Assembly (NCBI RefSeq): GCF_023065955.2
Contig: NW_026622770.1
Coordinates: 1 to 64,000 of the forward strand
Origin: Ursus arctos
Lineage: Eukaryota; Chordata; Mammalia; Carnivora; Ursidae
Reading direction: 5' to 3'
Length of the DNA stretch: 64,000 bases
Shown: positions 1 to 11,013 of the stretch, one piece after another
How the letters are laid out: each line of letters opens with the position of its first letter
Numbering within the stretch: position 1 is the first letter of the stretch
Notes under the pieces: model-generated
What the model was told of the DNA's origin: nothing
Database searches by the model: none
The model's input: the letters and a program-made list of their open reading frames with translations, nothing else
Translations under genes and position numbers: made by a program

Positions 1-1335
1 ATCTGCAGGCAAAAGCATGGCATCTGATGAATTTTAGACCTAGCAGCCATTTTTAATCTCATCCCCATTGTAAGGAAGGAAACCTCGTTTCTTCCATAAT
101 ATTCCAAAACCATGAGCTAGCTATCCAAAGCATATACCGAGTATCACCTTACATGTTTGCAGTGCTGCCCTCGGCTACAATAGAAGCTGCCTTAAGGACA
201 CAGAACTCATCCTGCTGGGCTGAAGTAGCCAGAGGGAAAGGTGCTGCCTCAGTGTCCTCAAAGGGAGTTGTGGTAGCTTAGCTGGCGAGATATTTATCAT
301 TTTCCTCCTCTAAGTAAGAACCATCAGGAAAGCATGAAAAGTGTGCTTTGGTTAGAGCAATTTGCTGAAAATTGTCACAGGGAGTCAACAGGTGACCTGT
401 CGGTGTGAAGTGGCTGTGGGGGGGTTTCATCTGTGAAGGAGGGGAGAAGGGTGGCTGGGTTGAGGCTTTTGGAACCAGAAAGAGTTATGTGAGGAGTGGT
501 ACCAGGAGGATTTCATAGGAGGTGAGGTGACTGTCTGGAAAATGTTGAGTGTGAGGAGAGTTCAGAAGGGCTTCTACTACATGGGGTGCAGCGATGGTTA
601 AAGGGGATGGTGTGATGAATTCTTCAGTGGCCTTATCCCAGAGGGCAGTGGCAGGAATGGCTCTGAGGCAGGCGGGTATCCCCCAGCCATAGCATCTACC
701 TGTTGACTCTTATACCTTGTGGGATGATGGTGGTCCTTGTGTTTTGGGGTGAGCACTGCAAGGACATTCCCTTCCGTATCAGAGAGATGAAAAAGGGAAG
801 TTGGTCATTAGGAGTTCCAAGGGCAGGGGCTAATGGTAGACTTTTGTTTAAAGTTTCAAAGCGGTGTCATCCCCCTCTTTCTGAATAATTGTGTTAGGTT
901 TCTCATGTTTTAGTAAAATGTACAGCAGCTGAGCCTTAAAAGAGAAGTTTGGAATCCACTGTTGACAGTAGCTGGCCAGTCCAGGAAAGCCTGGTCATTG
1001 GTGCTTAGTTTTAGGTTGTGGGAAATTGAGGATGCCTTGAGTCTACCTGGATCCAGGTACTGTCCTTGTTCTGAGATCAGGTGACCTAAATACCTAAGCT
1101 GAGTTTGAGCAAACTGCAGTTTTTCTTTGGAGACTGCATGACCCTTTTAAGGCCAAAAGTTTTCCCAGGTGGATGCTGTCTTCCTGTGAAGAGGTGTGAG
1201 GAGGGGAGCAGAGATGCCAATCATCTACATATTGTAACAAAGGAGAGCCCACAGCACACTCACTATCATGTGGTGGGCAAAATGGGTGAAGGGGAGAGGG
1301 AGATATAGGCCTCCAGTAATGAAATGAGTAAGTCA
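1..1335 (-). pseudogene. Endogenous retrovirus (class I, gamma-like) pol remnant
   Basis: Reading the minus strand, broken frames show the order expected of a retroviral pol gene. Around 1216-1233 lies the reverse transcriptase active-site motif YVDD. Roughly 950-1135 encodes the segment after the RT palm, including a YLGHLIS-like stretch. Roughly 1-335 resembles RNase H (DGSYL near 315-330, a TSAQ motif near 210-225). Stops and frame changes interrupt it throughout, so it cannot encode a working enzyme. It is cut off by the window edge at its 3' side and by a LINE-1 3' end at about 1336. Class I assignment is inferred from the motif context; no LTR was recognised in the window. Confidence 0.7.
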
Positions 1336-1518
1336 TGGGAATAAAAAGCAGAGCATAAGGAATACAGTCAATGATGGTTCGTAGTGATGTAATGGGATAG
1401 ACGGTAGCTGTACTTGTGGTGAATATAGCCTAATGTATAAAGTTATAGAATCACTAAGTTGTACACCTGAAACTAATGTAATATTGTGTGTCAACTGTAG
1501 TCAAAAAAAAAAAAAAAA
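1336..1518 (+). mobile_element. Old LINE-1 3' end (L1MA/L1MB-like)
   Basis: The segment has the familiar LINE-1 tail: a gtcaatgatggttcgtagtg stretch, then 'atcactaagttgtacacctg' and a final A-tract (1503-1518). It is the 3' end only and has no coding capacity. The 5' boundary is approximate. Confidence 0.7.
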
Positions 1519-1522
1519 GTTG

Positions 1523-1722
1523 GGGGGCGCCTGGGTGGCACAGTGGTTAAGCAACTGCCTTTGGCTCAGGGCGTGATCCCGGTGTTATGGGATCGAGCCC
1601 CACATCAGGCTCCTCCGCTATGAGCCTGCTTCTTCCTCTCCCACTCCCCCTGCTTGTGTTCCCTCTCTCGCTGGCTGTCTCTATCTCTGTCAAATAAATA
1701 AATAAAACCTTTAAAAAAAAAA
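1523..1722 (+). mobile_element. Can-SINE (tRNA-derived SINEC), bear-like subtype
   Basis: Starts with ggggcgcctgggtggcacag (tRNA-related head), continues through the 'cctccgctatgagcctgctt' body and ends with caaataaataaataaaa and an A-tail. It inserted at the A-tail of the LINE-1 fragment; 'aaaagttgg' at both ends is the likely target duplication. It is close to full length and little diverged, so a young copy. The subtype is one I associate with bears, which is the basis of the organism guess. Confidence 0.93.
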
Positions 1723-2185
1723 GTTGGAAATGTGGGATCTATTTAGATCCTCAGGAGATTTAACTTCAAAGGGGCAGGTTTCAAGAGGTTTAGGAGAGGA
1801 GGAAGCAGAGAGAGCTTCAGAGGAAAAGGAAGGTTTGGTAAAAGGAAAAGAGGGAGAGAGGCCTTAGCAAAGTATTAACATCAAGGCAGTTGAGTCCCTA
1901 GAGGAATGTCACTCTGCCTGTTTCAAGGACTTGGGCTCTAGGAAGTAAGGAAATTTAACAATTTTTCTTCTGTCTTTGTTTCCCACATCAGATAAGAGTG
2001 TGGGAGCAGAGGAGATGAGAGGGTGCAGAGATAACAGAGGGAGATGGTGCTGGAGGTGGGGCCTGAGGTGTGGCCTGAGCACAATGTGGTTGCCTCCCCT
2101 CCTTAGACAAAGAAAGTGGGGGAGGAGAAGAAGAGGACTCAGAAGCCCTGTTTTGTCTCTTTAATTGTATGCTTGCATCATTTAT
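1723..2185. other. Unassigned sequence, possibly more ERV internal region
   Basis: No gene or recognisable repeat stands out. The minus strand has a proline- and serine-rich broken reading stretch (about 1740-2150) that could be a gag remnant of the same retrovirus as 1-1335, but I find no diagnostic motif. Confidence 0.3.
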
Positions 2186-2371
2186 TTAATTTTTTAAAAT
2201 TATTTATTTGACAGAGACAGAGCACAGGCAGGGAGAGTGGCAGGCAGAGGGAGAGGGAGAAGCAGGCTCCCCACTGAGCAGGGAGACTGATGGGGAACTC
2301 AGCTCAGGACCCTGGGATGAAGACCTGAGCAGAAGGCAGACTCTCACTTGACTGAGCCACCCCGTCGCCCC
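2186..2371 (-). mobile_element. Can-SINE, minus strand
   Basis: Begins with a T-rich tail and 'aaattatttatttgacagag', then the purine-rich body 'gagagggagaagcaggctcc', ending at 'ctgagccaccccgtcgcccc', the reverse complement of the tRNA-derived head. It is more diverged than the copy at 1523. Confidence 0.9.
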
Positions 2372-2650
2372 CTCATTTAGTTTACAAATTGTATTTGGAG
2401 AGATGCAATTTTCGATTCTTGTTAGCATTTGGCAGCTTCCAAATACCTATTGTAATCGGTATCCTGTTTTGTCAATTTTAGAACCATGGCAGTCCATTCA
2501 GGTGTGAGAAAATTAAGGTTGGGATGATCAAAAGTTCCTCATCATGGCCATTGAAGTTGTCAATTATTTCAGGTTAGGTCAGTCCATTTATTTAAAAATA
2601 TGCCTCCAGAGGGACCATAATTTGTTTTTTTTTTTTCTCATATTGCCCCC
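2372..2650. other. Unassigned sequence between SINE and LINE-1
   Basis: No coding exon or clear repeat is seen. It ends in a T-tract at 2625-2637. It may belong to the same decayed retrovirus as the left edge, but nothing in it proves that. Confidence 0.25.
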
Positions 2651-4266
2651 TTATTTTATTTTATTTTGTTTTATTTATTTTTTATTTTTTTTAATGATTT
2701 TTTATTATATTATGTTAGTCACCATAAGTACATCCCCGGTTTCCGATGTAAAGTTCGATGATTCGTTAGTTGCTTATAACCCCCAGTGCAACATGCAATA
2801 TGTGCCCTCCTTACTACCCATCACCGGTCTATCCCATTCCCCCACCACCCTCCCCTGTGAGGCCCTCAGTTTGTTTCTCATAGTCCATAGTCTCTCATGT
2901 TTCATTCCCCCTTGTGATTACCCCCCTTTCTTTATCCCTTTCTTCCCCTAGCGATCATCCTAGTTCTTATGTTCCACAGATGAGAGAAATCATATGATAA
3001 TTGTCTTTCTCTGCTTGACTTATTTCACTTAGCATTATCTGCTCCAGTGCCGTCCATGTTGCAGCAAATGTTGAGAACTCGTTCTTTCTGATAGCGGAGT
3101 AATATTCCATTGTATATATGGACCACAACTTCTTAATCCAGTCATCTGTTGAAGGGCATCTCGGCTCCTTCCACGATTTAGCTATTGTGGACAATGCTGC
3201 TATGAACATTGGGGTGCATATGGCCCTTCTCTTCACTACATCTGTATCTTTGTGGTAAACACCCAGTAGTGCAATGGCTGGATCATAGGGTAGCTCAATT
3301 TTGAACTTTTTAAGGGACCTCCACACTGTTTTCGGGAGTGGCTGTACCAACTTGCATTCCCACCAACAATGTAGGAGGGATCCCCTTTCTCCACATCCTC
3401 TCCAACAATTGTTGTTTCTTGCCTTGTCTATTTTTGCCATTCTAACTGGCGTAAGGTGGTATCTCAGTGTGGTTTTGATTTGAATTTCCCTGATGGCTAA
3501 GGATTTTGAACATTTTTTCGTGTGTCTGTTAGCCATTTGTATGTCATCATTGGAAAAGTGTCTGTTCGTATCTTCTGCCCATTTTTTTATTTATTTGTTT
3601 CTCGTGTATTGAGTTTGAGAAGTTCTTTGTAGATCTTGGATACCAGTCTTTTATCTGTAGCATCATTTGCAGATATCTTCTCCCATTCCGTGGGCTGCCT
3701 CTTAGATTTTTTTGACTGTTTCCTTGGCTGTGCAGAAGCTTTTTATCTTGATGAAGTCCCATAAGTTCATTTTATCTTTTGTTTCTCCTGCCTTTGGAGA
3801 TGTGTCATGAAAAAGTTTGCTTTGGCCGATGTCATAGAGGCTGCTGCCTATGTTCTCCTCTAGAATTCTGATGGATTCCTGTCTCACATCAAGGTCTTTT
3901 ATCCACTTGGAGTTTATGTTTGTGTATGGTGTGAGAGATTGGTCAAGTTTCATTCTTTTGTATGTAGCTGTCCAATTTTCCCAGCACCATTTATTGAAGA
4001 GACTGTCTTTTTTCCACTGGATGTTTTTTCCTGCTATATCAAAGATTAGTTGCCCAAAGAGCCGAGGGTCCATTTCTGGGTTCTCTATTCTGTTCCATTG
4101 GTCTATGTGTCTGTTTTTGTGCCAGTACCATGCTGTCTTTGAATTCACAGCTTTGTAGTACCGCTCGAAATCCGGTATTGTGATGCCCCCAATTTGTTTT
4201 TCCTTTTCAGCAGTTCCTTGGAGATTTGGGGCCTTTTCTGGTTCCATACAAATTTAAAGACTATTT
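2651..4266 (-). mobile_element. 5'-truncated LINE-1 with ORF2 C-terminal remnant
   Basis: On the minus strand this copy starts at about 4266, runs through the last third of ORF2 and ends in the 3' UTR and A/T-rich tail at 2651-2710. ORF2 pieces at 4247-3702, 3762-3547 and 3536-2967 are separated by frame breaks. They contain the typical '[20 protein letters not shown]' stretch near the C-terminus. The matching region of the LINE-1 at 19270-22520 is highly similar. The 5' truncation point near 4262-4266 is where homology to that copy ends. Confidence 0.92.
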
Positions 4267-4379
4267 TTAAACATAAAACCATCCAGTGTCCCCATGGGTG
4301 AAATGCCCTAAAGCATTTTGATGACTGGGATCCCATTTCTTATAAAAGAATTTCAAGGCCATCCTGTTTCCAGAAGGAA

Positions 4380-4690
4380 TCATACCAAAGGCCAGCCCAG
4401 TTTCAGAGAGAACAGTTCAGTCCCAAACAGACCAGAGACTGAAGGCTAGTGCAGTTCCAACAGGCACAGTCCCAAAGGGAAGAGTGCAGTTGCAAAGGGG
4501 AATAGGACCAAAGCCTACACAATTGCAACTGACAGAGTTCCCACTGGAAGGGTCTGCTTTTAAAAGGACTCAGATTGAGGGCTAGCCCAATTCCATTAGG
4601 AGCAGTCCCATTCCAGACAGGAATTAGACTAAAGACTGCACAGATCCTTCAGGAAGAATCTGAATCAGACCTGAAGGCCAAACAAGTACA
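4380..4690. repeat. Diverged internal tandem repeat, about 55-65-bp period
   Basis: A loosely repeated motif recurs: variants of 'ggc(c/t)ag(c/t)cca(g/a)tt(t/c)c' followed by 'cagtccca(a/t)' and 'accagagactgaa' or 'actaaagact' appear near 4390, 4445, 4500 and 4580. The copies are strongly diverged and the period uneven. I cannot assign it to a known repeat family. Confidence 0.45.
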
Positions 4691-4703
4691 CTCAGGGGTG
4701 ATT

Positions 4704-4726
4704 AAAAAAAAAAAAAAAAAAAAAAA
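4704..4726 (+). repeat. Poly(A) tract
   Basis: An uninterrupted run of A that follows the diverged repeat. It may be the tail of an old retroposed sequence occupying about 4270-4703, which would explain why that stretch is not continuous with its neighbours. Confidence 0.6.
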
Positions 4727-4822
4727 GACCATCAATAGATCCCAGGTAAAGCTTGGAGAGCTCAGACACAGGGTATGAAGCTTGAAATCTAGGAGAAAAC
4801 TTGGCCTCAAAACCCCAGGTCA

Positions 4823-5046
4823 GAGGCACCTGGGTGTCAGTGAGTTAAGTGTCTGACTTGATTTCAGCTCAGGTCTTGATCTTAGGGTCCTGGGATTGAG
4901 CCCTGGGTTGGGCTTCCCCACTCAGCATGGAATCTGCAGGTGCGCGCTCTCTCTCTCTCTCTCTGTCTCTCTCTCCTCCCCCTCCTTCTACCTGTCCACT
5001 GGCTTTTGCTTTCTGTCTCAAAGAAAATAAATCTTAAAAAAAAAAA
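4823..5046 (+). mobile_element. Can-SINE with expanded CT tract
   Basis: Head 'gaggcacctgggtgtcagtg', body 'ggtcctgggattgagccctg', and an A-tail ending at 5046. The usual (CT) segment is lengthened to a run at about 4948-4976. The head is diverged, so this is an older copy. Confidence 0.9.
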
Positions 5047-5170
5047 TTATCAGGAACACTTCTAAATATGGAGAAGATTGTACTAAGCAGAGTTTTTGAA
5101 TCTGTTTTGGAAGAAAAAACATGTTATTTTTTTAATTTTTAATTTTTATTTTATTATTTTATTATACTAT

Positions 5171-5368
5171 TTTTTTTAAAAGATTTTATTTATTCATTTG
5201 ACAGAGAGAGAGACAGCCAGCGAGAGAGGGAACACAAGCAGGGCGAGTGGGAGAGGAAGAAGCAGGCTCATAGCGGAGGAGCCTGATGTGGGGCTCGATC
5301 CCATAACGCCGGGATCATGCCCTGAGCCGAAGGCAGATGCGCAATGACTGAGCCACCCTGGCGCCCCT
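5171..5368 (-). mobile_element. Can-SINE, bear-like subtype, minus strand
   Basis: Reverse complement of the 1523 subtype: 'aagattttatttattcattt', the tandem 'gacagagagagagacagcca', 'gcaggctcatagcggaggag' and the head 'tgagccaccctggcgcccct'. It sits directly beside a LINE-1 3' fragment. Confidence 0.93.
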
Positions 5369-5375
5369 ATGATAA

Positions 5376-5463
5376 TATTTTTTTATTATGTTAGTCACCA
5401 TACAGTACATCCCTGGTTTTTAGATGTAAAGCTCGATGATTCATTAGTTGCATATAACACCCA
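5376..5463 (-). mobile_element. LINE-1 3' UTR fragment
   Basis: Contains 'tattatgttagtcaccatac' and 'gattcattagttgcatataa', the same 3'-end sequence found at 2701 and 26877. Only about 90 bp is present, giving a very short 5'-truncated copy or a remnant cut by the neighbouring SINE. Confidence 0.85.
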
Positions 5464-5568
5464 AAAATGGTGCTTGCATCCACCAATTCATACATTTCCA
5501 ATTTATTCACTTTTCTCTTTTGTTTATTTTCTAATTCACATATATTCATATATCTTCCTGTTTGTTTG

Positions 5569-5750
5569 TTTTTTTTTTTAAGATTTTGTTTATTCCTTAG
5601 GGAGAGAGAGTGTGAGCAGGAGGGAGAGGCAGAGGGAGAAACAGAGTCCCCATTGAGCTGGGAGCCCAATGCAGGACTCCATCCAGGACCCTGAGAGCAT
5701 GAACGGAGCCAAAAGCAGATGCTTAACTGACTGAGCCACCCAGGCACCCC
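5569..5750 (-). mobile_element. Can-SINE with target-site duplication, minus strand
   Basis: T-tract, 'aagattttgtttattcctta', purine-rich body and the head 'ctgagccacccaggcacccc'. A target duplication tatcttcct flanks it (5551-5559 and 5753-5761), fixing the insertion limits. Confidence 0.93.
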
Positions 5751-5761
5751 TGTATCTTCCT

Positions 5762-6377
5762 AAGTTGTACATTCATAACACATACTGTCATGCCTCCTTC
5801 CTGTGACTTGTAAGACAAGAAGATAGGCCTTCTAAGGAGAATGCAGCTTTGTATAACTTCAGGATTTGTTGTTGTAGGTTATTACTAACTTTTTCCACAC
5901 AGGTGAAAATATCTTCCCACATTGACTAGTCATTTAAAAAAGGAATGTATCTGTATCAGTGTGATGTCATTTCATCATAGTGTATTTCATTTGATATTTT
6001 AACTATGTAGTAAATATAGGTATATTTTAGACATAAGACTCCCCCCCCCATTTCATTTAATTTGAAAAGAGGTATATATCCTATGTGTGCAATTTTAAGG
6101 TTTGCACATTTGAAATCATAAATGGAGACCTTTTGCGTATGAAATTAAGGTAATTTGCTGAATAAGATGCAAGGGGGCATAATCATTTGGGGGGAAGAAA
6201 TAATGGCTTATACTGCACAGACCTGCTATAGTTACTCAATTATATATCTGGATAGGGGCAATAATAGGACAATACCCCCATTTTTTTTTTCCAATTTATG
6301 AATGATTTCAGAAACTAAATGTGTCACATTTTCATTCCAAGATAAAGAAATCAACAAATCTGTTGTGCCATTATTCT
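5762..6377. other. AT-rich intergenic sequence, no gene seen
   Basis: No exon-like ORF or clear repeat is recognised. A short C-run lies near 6043-6051 and a T-run near 6282. It may contain old, unrecognisable repeats. Confidence 0.4.
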
Positions 6378-9235
6378 TTAAATTTTTTTTATTCATGTAT
6401 AAGTAAGTGTTATATTAGTGTCAGGTGTGCAATATGATTCTACCACTGTATACATGACTCTGTGCTCATCACCATCAGTGTCCTCGTAATCCCCTTCATC
6501 TTTTTCACCCATCCCCCCACCCACCTCTCCTCTGTCAACCATCAGTTTGTTCTCTGTATTTAAGAGTCTGTTTGGATTCATCTTTTTTCTTTGTTTATTA
6601 AATTCCAGATATGAGTGAAATCACATGGTATTTGTCTCTCTCTGACTTCTTTCGCTTGGCATTATATCTTCTAGATCCATCCATGTTGTTGCAAATGGCA
6701 AGATCTCAACTTCTTTTTAATATCTGAGTAATGTTTTATTGAATATATACTACATCTTCTATATCCACTAATGTATGGACGGACACTTGGGTTGCCTCCG
6801 TATCTTGGCTGTGGTAATAATGCCTCAGTTAATGTAGGGGTGCATCTCTCTTCTCAAATTAGTGTTTTCATTTACCTTGGGTAAATGCCCACTGTGGAAT
6901 TACTGGATTGTATGGTATTTAGAAATTTTGTGAGGAACCCACATCTTGTTTTCCGTAGTGGCTGTATCAGTTTGCATTCCCACCAGCAGTGCATGAGGGT
7001 ACCTTTTCCTCCAATCCTCAACAACACTTGTTATTTCTTGTGTTTTTTCTTCTACCCCTTATGATGTGTGTGAGATGATATCTTATTCTGATTTGAATTT
7101 CCCCCATGATTAGTGAAAGTAAGCATCTTTTCAGGTGTCTGTTGACCATCTGTATTTCTTTAGAGAGAAATGTCTATTCATGTCCTCTGCTTATTTTTAA
7201 TTGGATACTTTGGGGTTTTTTTGGTGTGGCATTGTATAAGTTCTATATGTATTTTGGATATTAACTTCTTATTAGACACATCATTTGCAAACATCTCGCA
7301 TTCAGTATATTGCCTTTGTGTTTTGTTGGTAGCTTCCTTCACTGAGCAAAAGTTAATATTTTGTTGTAATCCCAGTTAATTAATTTTGCTTTTGTGTCCC
7401 TTGCCAGAGGAGACCTAGCTTAGAAAATTGTTCCCATAGCTGATGTCAAAAAAATTACTGCATGTATTCTTTTAGGAATTTTATGGTTTCAGGTCTCACA
7501 TGTGGGTCTTTAATCTATTTTGAGTCTATTTTTGTGGGTGGTGTAAGGAAGTGGTTGGTTTCATTGTTTTGTGGGTGGGCGTCCAGTTTTTCCAGCACCA
7601 TTTGTTGAAGAGACAAGTCTTTTCCCCATTGTGTATTCTGGTCTCCTTTGTCATGGATGAATTGACCATATAAAGATGGGGTTATTTCTGGACTGTCCTA
7701 TTCCATTGATCTGTGTATTCATTTTTGTGCCAGGTCATATTGTTTTGATTATTACAGAGTTATAGTATGTCTTGAAATCTGGAATTGTGATACCTCCAGT
7801 TTTGTTCTTTTTCAAGATTGTTTTGGTCATTCAGGGTCTTTGTGTTCTGTACAAATTTTAAGATTCTTTATTCTGGTTGAGTGAAAAACTGCTGTTGGTA
7901 TTTTGATAGGGATTGCATTAAATCTGTGGGTTCCCTCAGGTGGCAGGGACATTTTAATATTGGTTCTCCCAATTGATGAACATGGAATTTGCTCATGGAT
8001 TTGCTTCTGTCATCTTCAGTTTCTTTCGCCAGTGTTGGATAGCTTTCAGAGTACAGGCATTTCACCTCCTTGGTTCAGTTGATTGCTAGGTATTTTAAAC
8101 TTTATGGTGCAACTGTCAACAGGACTGTTTTCTTAATTTTGGTTTCTACAACTTCATTAGGAGCATATACAAATGCAACATATATAAATTTTGTATCCTG
8201 AAGCTTTACTGAATTTATTGATTGCTTCTAGGAGTTTTTTTGGTAGAGTCTTTAGGGTTTTCTCTGTATAGTCTCATGTCATAGTCTCATGTCATCTACA
8301 GATAGGGGAAAATTTTGTTTTTTTCATTACCAATATGAGTGCCTTTTATTTCTTCTTGTCTGATCGCTGTGTCTAGGACTCAGTAATATGTCGAGTAAAT
8401 GTGGTGAGAGTGGACATGTTTGTCTTGCTCCTGAACCTAGAGTGAAAGCTCTCAGTTTTTCAGCACTGAGGGTGATGTTAGCCATGGGTTTTTCATAGCT
8501 GACCTTTATTCTGTTGAGGTATGTTTCCTCTATTCCTACTTCGTTGAGCATTTTAATAATGAATAGATGTTGTCCTCGTTAAATGATTTTTCTTCATCTA
8601 TTGACATGATCATATAGTTGTTTTTCTGTCTCTTGTTACTATGATCTGTCGCCTTGATTTGTGCATATTGACCCACCCTCGCATCCCTGGAAGAAATCCC
8701 ACTTGACCGGGGGGAATGGTTTTTGTTTTTTAATGCCCTGTTGGATTCAGTTTGCTAAAATTTTGTTGGGAATTTTTGCATCTAGTTTCATCAGAGATAC
8801 TGGCCTTTAGTTTCCTTATTTTGTAGTGTGTTTATCTGGTTTGAGCATCAGGGTCATGCTGGCCTCATAGAATGAATTTGGAAGCTTATCCTTCTCTTCT
8901 GTATTTTAGAATAGTTTGAGAAGAATAGGTATTAAATGTTCCTTAATTATTTGGTGGAATTCAGTTGTGAAACCATCCAGTCCTCATCTTTTGGATCAGA
9001 GGTTTTTGATTACTGATTCAATTTCATTGCTAGTAATTGGTCTGTTCCAATTTTCTGTTCTTCATTCCATTTTAGAAGCTTATATGTTTCTAGCAATTGA
9101 TCAATTTCTTGTAGGTTGTCTTATTTGTTGGCAGATAAGTGTTCATAATGTTCTCTTATGATCCTATGTGTTCTTGTGATGTTGGTTGTTAATTCACCTC
9201 TTACATTTTTGATTTTATTTATTTTTGTCCTCTCC
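6378..9235 (-). mobile_element. Old, highly mutated LINE-1 (3' UTR and ORF2 part)
   Basis: The minus strand reads as an old mammalian LINE-1. It has a 3' UTR near 6380-6560, then ORF2 C-terminal and reverse-transcriptase regions with many frame breaks. One recognisable piece at 8551-8327 contains 'EKPMANITLSAEKLRAF' and 'CPLSPHLLDILL', the conserved RT block before the catalytic loop. It is clearly older than the copies at 2651, 19270 and 26829. At about 9235 it is interrupted by, or ends at, the next LINE-1. Confidence 0.85.
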
Positions 9236-10968
9236 TTTTTTTAAAAACATATATTTAAATTCATTTAATTAACATAGACGGTATCATTGGTTTCAGACTT
9301 ACAGGTCTGTCATTCATCAGTCTTATATTAACATCCAGTGCTCATTACATCACATGCCCTACTCAATGTCCATGACCCAATTACCCCATCCCTCCACCCC
9401 CCCTCCCCTCCAGCAAACCTCAGTCAGCTTCCTATGATTAAGAGTCTCTTACGGTTTGTTGCCCTCTCTAGTTTTGTCTTCTTTTAACCTCTTTCCTCTC
9501 TCCCCCTATGATCCTCTCTTTTGTTTCTTAAATTCCAAATACTAGTGAGATCATATGATAATTGTCTTTCTCTGATTGACTTTTTTTGCTCAGCATAATA
9601 CCCTCTTTCAATCCACATCACTGTAAATGGCAAGATTTCACTTTTGATGGCTGCATAATATTCCATCTTAGCTATCTATCTATCTATGTATCTATCCATC
9701 TATATATATCACGTCTTCTTTATCCATTCAATATGTGTCGATGGACATCTGGGCTCCTTTCATAGATAGTCTTTGTGGACATTGCTGGTATAAACACTGG
9801 TGCCCCTTCAGATCAGTACATTTGTATCTATGGGGTAAATACCCAGTAGTGCGATGGCTGAGTCATAGGGTAGCTCTATTTTCAATTTTTTGTGGAACCT
9901 CGGTACTGTTTTCCAGAGTGGCTGCACCAGCTTGCATTCCCACCAACAGTGGAAGAGAGCTCCCCTTTCTCCACATCCTTGCCAACATCTGTCGTGTCCT
10001 GACTTGTTAATTTTAACCATTCTGACTGGTGTAAGGTGGTATCACATTGTGGTTTTGATTTGTATTTCCCTGATGCCAAGTGATGTGGAGCATTTTTTCA
10101 TGTGTCTGTTGGCCGTTTGGATGTCTTCTTTGGAGAAATGTCTGTTCATGTCTTCTGCCCGTTTCTTGAGTGGATTACTTGTTCTTTGGGTGTTGAGTTT
10201 GATAAGTTCTTTACAGATTGTGAATACTAGCCCTTTATCTGATATGTCATTTGCAAATATCTTCTCCTATTCTGTTGGTTGTCTTTTGGTTTTGTCAACT
10301 GTTTCATTTGCTGTGCAAAAGCTTTTTATCTTGATGCAGTCCCAATAGTTCATTTTTGCCTTTGCATCCCTTGCCTTTGGAAATGTGTCTAGCAAGAAGT
10401 TGCTGTGGCCGTGGTCACAGAGGTTACTGCCTGTGTCCTCCTCTAGGATTTTGATGGTTTCCTATCTCACATTTAGGTCTTTTATCCAGTTTTAGAATGG
10501 TATAAGGAAATGGTCCACTTTCTTTCTTTTCTGCCTGTGGCTGTCCAATTTTCTCAATACCATTTGCTGAAAAGACTATCTTTTTTCCATTGGATATTCT
10601 TTCCTGCTTTGTCAAAGTTTAGTTGACCATATTGCTGAGGGTCCATTTCTGGGCTCTCTATTCTGTTCCATTGATTTATGTGTCTGTTTTTCTGCCAGTA
10701 CCATACTGTCTCGTTGACTACAGCTTTATAAGACAGCTTGAAGTCCGGAATTGTGATGCCACCAGCTTTGGTTTTCTTTTACAACATTCTTTTGGCTATT
10801 TGGGGTCTTTTCTGGTTCCATACAATTTTTAGGATTATTTCTTCTAGCTCTGTGAAAAAAGTTGATGGTATTTGATAGGGATTGCATTGAATGTAGAGAT
10901 TGCTCTAGGTAGCATAAACATTTTAATAATATATGTTCTTCCAATCCATGATCATGGAACGTTTTCCC

Positions 10969-10971
<3 letters not shown>

Positions 10972-11012
<41 letters not shown>
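10972..11012. repeat. (GT)n microsatellite inside LINE-1
   Basis: A nearly pure GT run lying inside the ORF2 region of the LINE-1 at 9236-15437. It expanded after insertion and further disrupts that reading frame. Confidence 0.95.

Positions 11013-11013
<1 letters not shown>

Noticed and set aside
2544..2951. 135-codon plus-strand ORF, rich in Phe and Leu
   Set aside because: It lies over a T-rich tract and the antisense of a LINE-1 3' end; no family resemblance.
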